NCBI RefSeq assembly: GCF_947539375.1
Contig: NZ_OX443569.1
Span: 124,001 to 188,000 of the forward strand
Source: Lactobacillus isalae
GTDB lineage: Bacteria > Bacillota > Bacilli > Lactobacillales > Lactobacillaceae
Reading direction: 5' to 3'
Length of the DNA stretch: 64,000 nt
Made by a program: the position numbers and the translations under genes. Below are positions 59,663-64,000 of this stretch, in pieces. The notes beneath the pieces were generated by a model. That model saw only the letters and a list, made by a program, of their open reading frames with translations. It did no database searches and had not been told where the DNA came from. How positions within the stretch are numbered: position 1 is the first letter of the stretch; each line of letters begins with the position of its first letter.

Positions 59663-59873
59663 ATTCTTATCTCTTTTATAAATATTTTTTATAAACTAAT
59701 CTTTTTTAATTATAAGTTACATTTTTCACAATTACAAGGAAGCTATGATATTATGCCGTTTTAAAGAGTTAACTAACCGATTTTTATTCACAATTACCCA
59801 CTAGAAAAAGTTTATAAAGAGATATAAATTGCTATGTGTAAAGGATGAAACAAGTTTGTGAGGATAATAGCAT

Positions 59874-61667
59874 ATGGTATATAAGACGAAAGTATCTTGG
59901 GATGCTACATATGATGTAATTGTAATTGGATTTGGTGGCGCCGGAGCAGGGGCAGCACGTTTTGCTGCTGATAATAATGCAAAAGTTCTTTTGATTGATG
60001 CTGCTCCTGAAGGAAGTGAAGGCGGTAATACTAGATACGCTGGTGGTGCTTTTGCTTGGGGATCAAATTTTGATCAGTTAAAGGAATATTACAAGCAAAC
60101 GTATTATCCATTTAAATATGATGAAGCTGCCTTAGATACTTTTATTAAGAATGTAATGCAGATGAAGGAGTACTCAAAAAAGTACTTTGGAATTGAAGCT
60201 CAACCAACAGGCAGAAGACCAAACGGAGAATATCCAGAATATAAAGATGCAGCTTCAATGCAATCTCAAAGTATGACTAAGGGAATGTACAATGGTGGAT
60301 TTTGGAAATTACTCCGCAAGCAAGTTTTTGATCGGCTAGATAAAATTGATATTTGGTTTGAATCACCCGCTGAACACTTGATTCAAGATCCTGATACTAA
60401 TGTTGTAACTGGAGTTGTTATTAAGCGAAATAATAAAGAAGTAAATGTTGCTGCTAAAAGAGGCGTTGTCTTAAGCCTAGGTGGTTTTGAAAATAACCAA
60501 GATATGGTTCAAGATTTTCTTGGTCAAGGTTCTCTTGCTCCAATAGGTACTTTGTATAACCGTGGTAAGGGTATTGATCTTGCTATTGAAGCAGGTGCAC
60601 GGTTATGGCATATGTCTAATTATGATTCGCATGGCTTATCGCTTAGACAAAATGAACCACGAGAGAAATTTGCTTACATGATTAATTGGAAGAGCTTATT
60701 TAATGGCTCAATTTTTGTAGCAGGGGATGATGGTACTCGTTACTTTAGAGAAGATGAAGAAGATCGTCACGGCTACAAGTACAATCATGGAAATTGGGTT
60801 ATGATTCCTAATCAAAATCATCCCCATATTATTATGGATCAGGCTCAATATGAACAGCTTTCTAAAGATCAGTCACCTAAGGCAGATCAAATTAAAGAAT
60901 TGATTTCATATGCAATTAAGGCAGATTCAATTGAAGAATTATCTGAAAAGATTGATGCTCCATACTTAAAACAGGCAGTTGAAGATTTTAATTTTTTAAC
61001 TGATGTTAAAAAACGAGACATGTTTTTGAACAGAAAAATTCAAACAATGAGATCTTTAAAAGAAGGTCCATATTATGCTATTCCTGTACGCCATAATATT
61101 TTACATACACATGGTGGTGCACAAAGAAATTCTGAGTGTGAAGTAATTGGACTTGATGGAAAAGTAATTCCTAATTTATATGAAGCCGGAGAATTAGGGG
61201 ATATTTTTGCTACAAAATACTTAGGTGCAAATTCAATTGCCGACTTATTAATTTCAGGAAAAATTGCTGGAACTAATGCAGCAAAAATAAAGAATAATGT
61301 AGATCTTCCAGATACTGTTACTAGCGCAAGTAGAGTTCCTGAAGACTTAAAGAGTGATGCACATCAAGTTAAGCAGCATTTTGAAGCTGGTGAAAATCAA
61401 GGAATTGGGTCAAGCGATCAGGGAATTAATGATCTTCCAATTGTTGTTCGTGTAACTTTAGATGAAAATCAAAACTTAAAGAATATCGAAACACTTCAAG
61501 AAAAAGAATCCGGTGATTTAGGTGGTCAGGCAATACCAAAATTGACTAAAGAAATGCTTGACCATAATTCAGTTGATGTGGACTCAGTTTCTGGTGCAAG
61601 TACAACTAGTAGAGCATTTAAAGATGCTGTTAAACAAGCTATAGAAAATGCTCGTAAAAGCAAATAG
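59874..61667 (+). CDS. Fumarate reductase-type flavoprotein with C-terminal FMN-binding domain
   Basis: A 597-residue FAD flavoprotein of the fumarate/urocanate reductase family. The dinucleotide motif is YDVIVIGFGGAGAGAARFAADN (about 13-34), an ESPAEHLI / VVLSLGGFENN core follows and GELGDIFATKYLGANSIADLLISGKIAGTNA closes the FAD domain. The last ~85 residues are an FMN_bind domain with DSVSGAST (about 570-577), the ApbE flavinylation pattern. There is no signal peptide, so it should act in the cytoplasm. It probably reduces fumarate or another unsaturated acid; the precise substrate is open. Confidence 0.87.
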   Translation: MVYKTKVSWDATYDVIVIGFGGAGAGAARFAADNNAKVLLIDAAPEGSEGGNTRYAGGAFAWGSNFDQLKEYYKQTYYPFKYDEAALDTFIKNVMQMKEYSKKYFGIEAQPTGRRPNGEYPEYKDAASMQSQSMTKGMYNGGFWKLLRKQVFDRLDKIDIWFESPAEHLIQDPDTNVVTGVVIKRNNKEVNVAAKRGVVLSLGGFENNQDMVQDFLGQGSLAPIGTLYNRGKGIDLAIEAGARLWHMSNYDSHGLSLRQNEPREKFAYMINWKSLFNGSIFVAGDDGTRYFREDEEDRHGYKYNHGNWVMIPNQNHPHIIMDQAQYEQLSKDQSPKADQIKELISYAIKADSIEELSEKIDAPYLKQAVEDFNFLTDVKKRDMFLNRKIQTMRSLKEGPYYAIPVRHNILHTHGGAQRNSECEVIGLDGKVIPNLYEAGELGDIFATKYLGANSIADLLISGKIAGTNAAKIKNNVDLPDTVTSASRVPEDLKSDAHQVKQHFEAGENQGIGSSDQGINDLPIVVRVTLDENQNLKNIETLQEKESGDLGGQAIPKLTKEMLDHNSVDVDSVSGASTTSRAFKDAVKQAIENARKSK

Positions 61668-61692
61668 CTTTGGTTAGGGGAGAATATAGAAA

Positions 61693-63108
61693 ATGTTGGC
61701 AAAAGTAAATTGGAAGGGATTTATACTTCCAGTAATTATTGGATGTGTGTTGTGGTTTATTACGCCTTTTAGACCAACCGCAATAACACCAATTGCATGG
61801 CTTTTATTTGCTTTATTTATTGCTACTATTGTGGCATGTATTACTAAACCATTGCCGATGGTTGGTTCTACTTTGGTGGCTGTTACCATTGGTACGTTGC
61901 TTCATATTTTTAATATTAAAGAAGTATCTGCATCTTTTGGTAATACGACTGTTTGGCTAATTGCAATGTGCTTGTTCATGTCCGCTGGATTTATTAGATC
62001 AGGCTTGGGTAAACGTGTTGCTTATCTATTTATCAAATCTTTTGGTAAAAGAACAATTGGATTGGCTTATTCACTTTCAACCGTTGAAACTTTGATGGCA
62101 ATTGCTATTCCAAGTAATATTGCACGTGTCAACGGCATTATGTACCCAATTATTGATGCCTTATCTAGACAAATGGGGTCAGATCCAAAAGAAGGTACAC
62201 AAAGAAAGTTAGGATCATATTTGATTTTTAACGAGTACGAAGTAAATATTGTAACTTCAACTATGTTTTTAACTGGACTAGCTGGAAATATGGTTGCTTT
62301 AGGTATTGCTAAAACTCAAGGAATTACTGTTTCATGGATGCAGTGGTTCTTGGCAGCAATTGTTCCCGGACTTATTTCTTTAATTTTAGTACCATTTATT
62401 TTGTATAAAATTTATCCACCAGAAGTTAAAGAAACACCCAACGCTAATGCGTGGGCAAGTAAAAAACTTGAAAAAATGGGAAAAATGACACCTGCTGAAA
62501 AAATTATGGCTTGTGTATTTGTCTTAGCTTTGCTTTTATGGCTATTAGGCTCAAGTATTGGAATTGATGCAACTTTAGTTGGTTTTATTGCAGTTTCAAT
62601 TTTGTTGATTTCAGGTGTAATCACGGTAAAAGATATGCTTGAACAAAAGGGCGCCTGGAGTTTGATTGTATGGTTATCAATTGTGATGCTCATGTCACAA
62701 AAATTAATGAAGTTAGGATTTTTCCCTTGGTTTTCAAAGGAATTAGGCCTAATGCTTCATGGCGTTAACTGGGTTTGTGTTTTAGTAATTTTATTCTTAG
62801 TTTACTTCTATATTCACTATATGTTTCCATCTATTACTACTCAGAGTTCAGCAGTATTAGCAGGATTTCTTTCAATTGCTCTTGGAGCGGGTGTACCAAA
62901 ATTAATGGCGGGCTTAATGCTTGGATTTGCAGGCTCAATCTTTTGTTCAACTACTCCTTATTCAGCTGGACCAGCAGCACTTCTTTCAACTACAGGATAT
63001 GTAAAATCATCAGATTGGTGGAAGTTATCCGCAGTTTTCGGTGTATTTTTTAATATTGTATGGCTCGGTGGCGGTCTGCTTTGGACTAAAATAATTGGTT
63101 TTTGGTAA
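61693..63108 (+). CDS. DASS-family anion/dicarboxylate transporter
   Basis: A 471-residue membrane protein with about 12 helices of the divalent anion-sodium symporter (SLC13 / SodiT) family, type of the 2-oxoglutarate/malate translocator. Segments VTIGTLLHIFNIKEVSASFGNTTVWLIAMCLFMSAGFI, AIAIPSNIARVNGIMYPI and MFPSITTQSSAVLAGFLSIALG are the family's substrate regions (SNT/SxT motifs). It starts 25 bp after the flavoprotein gene behind GGGGAGAA, so it probably brings the flavoprotein's substrate in, or exchanges it for the product. Confidence 0.87.
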   Translation: MLAKVNWKGFILPVIIGCVLWFITPFRPTAITPIAWLLFALFIATIVACITKPLPMVGSTLVAVTIGTLLHIFNIKEVSASFGNTTVWLIAMCLFMSAGFIRSGLGKRVAYLFIKSFGKRTIGLAYSLSTVETLMAIAIPSNIARVNGIMYPIIDALSRQMGSDPKEGTQRKLGSYLIFNEYEVNIVTSTMFLTGLAGNMVALGIAKTQGITVSWMQWFLAAIVPGLISLILVPFILYKIYPPEVKETPNANAWASKKLEKMGKMTPAEKIMACVFVLALLLWLLGSSIGIDATLVGFIAVSILLISGVITVKDMLEQKGAWSLIVWLSIVMLMSQKLMKLGFFPWFSKELGLMLHGVNWVCVLVILFLVYFYIHYMFPSITTQSSAVLAGFLSIALGAGVPKLMAGLMLGFAGSIFCSTTPYSAGPAALLSTTGYVKSSDWWKLSAVFGVFFNIVWLGGGLLWTKIIGFW

Positions 63109-63182
63109 AAAATATTTCACCTAATTAATCGAATCATATATGCTTAAAGTGAGAGTGTATTTTTCATAGAAAAGAGATCGCT

Positions 63183-64000
63183 ATGATTCAATTAGAGAAA
63201 TTAGTTGAAAAGAATTTACCTAAAGAAAAGGAAGGCAAGGTTGCTAGCTATATTCCTGCCCTAGCAGAGGTTGATCCTAAGCAATTAGGAGTTGCCCTTT
63301 ATGATTTAGCCGATAATGAAATTGGTGAAGCGGGACAAAGTGAAGTGCGATTTGCAATCGAGAGTATTTCAAAAGTAATCACTTTAATGCTTGCTATAAA
63401 GAAAATGGGGATTCAAGAAGTATTCAAACATGTTGGATCGCGTCAAACTGGTTTTGCCTTTAATTCAATTCTTAATATGGAGATTGAAAAGGCAAAGTAT
63501 CCGCTGAATCCATTTATTAATGCTGGTGCGATTGCTACGACTTCTATGGTAGTAAGCAAGACTGGCGAAGATGCATTTGAAGAAATACTTTCTTTTGCTC
63601 GGGATATTTGTAATGATCCTAATCTTTATTTAGATCAAATAATTTATCATTCAGAAAGAAGAACTGGTAATCTTGACCGTTCACTTGCGTATTATATGGA
63701 ATCTAAGAATATGATGCTTGGAGATTTAATAACGAGCTTGGATACGTACTTTAAGCAATGTTCAATGATGGTGACAGCACGTTCTTTAGCAAATTTAGGA
63801 GCTGTTCTTGCTAATAACGGTGTGAAACCTTGGGATAATAAGAGAATTATTTCTGTTGAGGAAGCAAGATGTATTAAGTCATTGATGATGACAACAGGCC
63901 TGTATAATCAATCGGGAACTTATTCTCGTTTGATTGGAGTTCCAACTAAAAGTGGAGTTGGCGGTGGGTTAATGTCTGCTGCTCCACGTAGATATGGTAT
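63183..64000 (+). CDS. glsA: Glutaminase (partial, runs off the window end)
   Basis: The first 272 residues of a serine-dependent glutaminase, which hydrolyses glutamine to glutamate and ammonia. The beta-lactamase-like SxxK pair Ser61-Lys64 lies in IESISKVITL. NPFINAGAIATTSMV, NLDRSLAYYMES and CSMMVTARSLANLGAVLANNG are family signatures, and SGVGGGLMSA at the edge is the C-terminal glycine motif. About 30-35 residues are missing. AGAAAAGAGATC precedes ATG 63183. In other lactobacilli glutaminase supports acid resistance. It lies 74 bp after the DASS gene, perhaps in the same transcript. Confidence 0.93.
   Translation, partial: MIQLEKLVEKNLPKEKEGKVASYIPALAEVDPKQLGVALYDLADNEIGEAGQSEVRFAIESISKVITLMLAIKKMGIQEVFKHVGSRQTGFAFNSILNMEIEKAKYPLNPFINAGAIATTSMVVSKTGEDAFEEILSFARDICNDPNLYLDQIIYHSERRTGNLDRSLAYYMESKNMMLGDLITSLDTYFKQCSMMVTARSLANLGAVLANNGVKPWDNKRIISVEEARCIKSLMMTTGLYNQSGTYSRLIGVPTKSGVGGGLMSAAPRRYG

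Overview
The window is low-GC Gram-positive DNA from a Lactobacillus, most likely the L. gasseri / L. johnsonii group. The basis is the gene content (helveticin J-type bacteriocin, SMK-box metK, T-box aminoacyl-tRNA synthetases, several PTS loci, class II fructose-bisphosphate aldolase, oleate hydratase), A+T-rich codon use and strong AGGAGG-type ribosome binding sites. The species is an inference from memory of these families; no search was run.

Layout. 1-866: 3' end of an rRNA operon (23S end, 5S) and four tRNAs (Asn, Ser, Glu, Val). 867-16.4 kb: housekeeping genes, namely metK behind a SAM-III riboswitch, an MFS pump, a PAP2 phosphatase, leuS and argS behind T-box leaders, a MurJ/SpoVB-type flippase, a DUF2974 hydrolase with an unknown neighbour, a repair/cell-wall group (nnrD, L,D-transpeptidase, D,D-carboxypeptidase) and fba. 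17.1-24.6 kb: a self-contained sigma-54 module with a LevR-type activator, a perfect -24/-12 promoter, mannose-family PTS EIIA-B-C-D, an MgtC-like protein and rpoN itself, flanked by two near-identical terminators. 24.6-33.1 kb: hpt, an SDR protein, a beta-glucoside-type PTS, a ClC channel, a helveticin-like bacteriocin, tag, an AEC permease and a CPBP protease. 33.1-43.7 kb: aquaglyceroporin, two tandem DHA2 drug pumps each behind a leader hairpin, an AraC/MFS/esterase group, and TetR plus oleate hydratase. 43.7-48 kb: HAD phosphatases, a YagU-like protein and a PyrR-attenuated uracil permease. 48.2-58.3 kb: a lactose/galactose region with lacR-lacA-lacB-DUF4867, a galactitol-family PTS, and lacT-lacF-lacE-lacG behind a RAT antiterminator. 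58.8-64 kb: a LysR regulator diverging from an FAD/FMN flavoprotein, a DASS anion transporter and a glutaminase cut by the window edge.

Regulation is heavily RNA-based: a SAM-III riboswitch, two T-boxes with readable Leu (CTT) and Arg (CGA) specifiers, a PyrR attenuator, a LacT/RAT attenuator and two hairpin leaders before the paralogous efflux pumps. DNA-level sites include the sigma-54 promoter, LacR-like operators shared by lacR and the gat-type PTS, cre sites, and a palindrome in the oleate hydratase promoter.

The most unusual items are: rpoN downstream of the operon it should drive, with the module bracketed by similar terminator sequences; three decayed copies of one AAA-ATPase family gene (43.8, 46.4 and 58.4 kb) that keep their N-terminus, two of them behind 10-bp promoter-like repeats; a 35-residue membrane peptide gene at 24.7 kb; a GNAT gene whose conserved N-terminus has no ATG/GTG/TTG start; and LacAB without LacC/LacD. 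No insertion sequence, prophage or CRISPR array was recognised.
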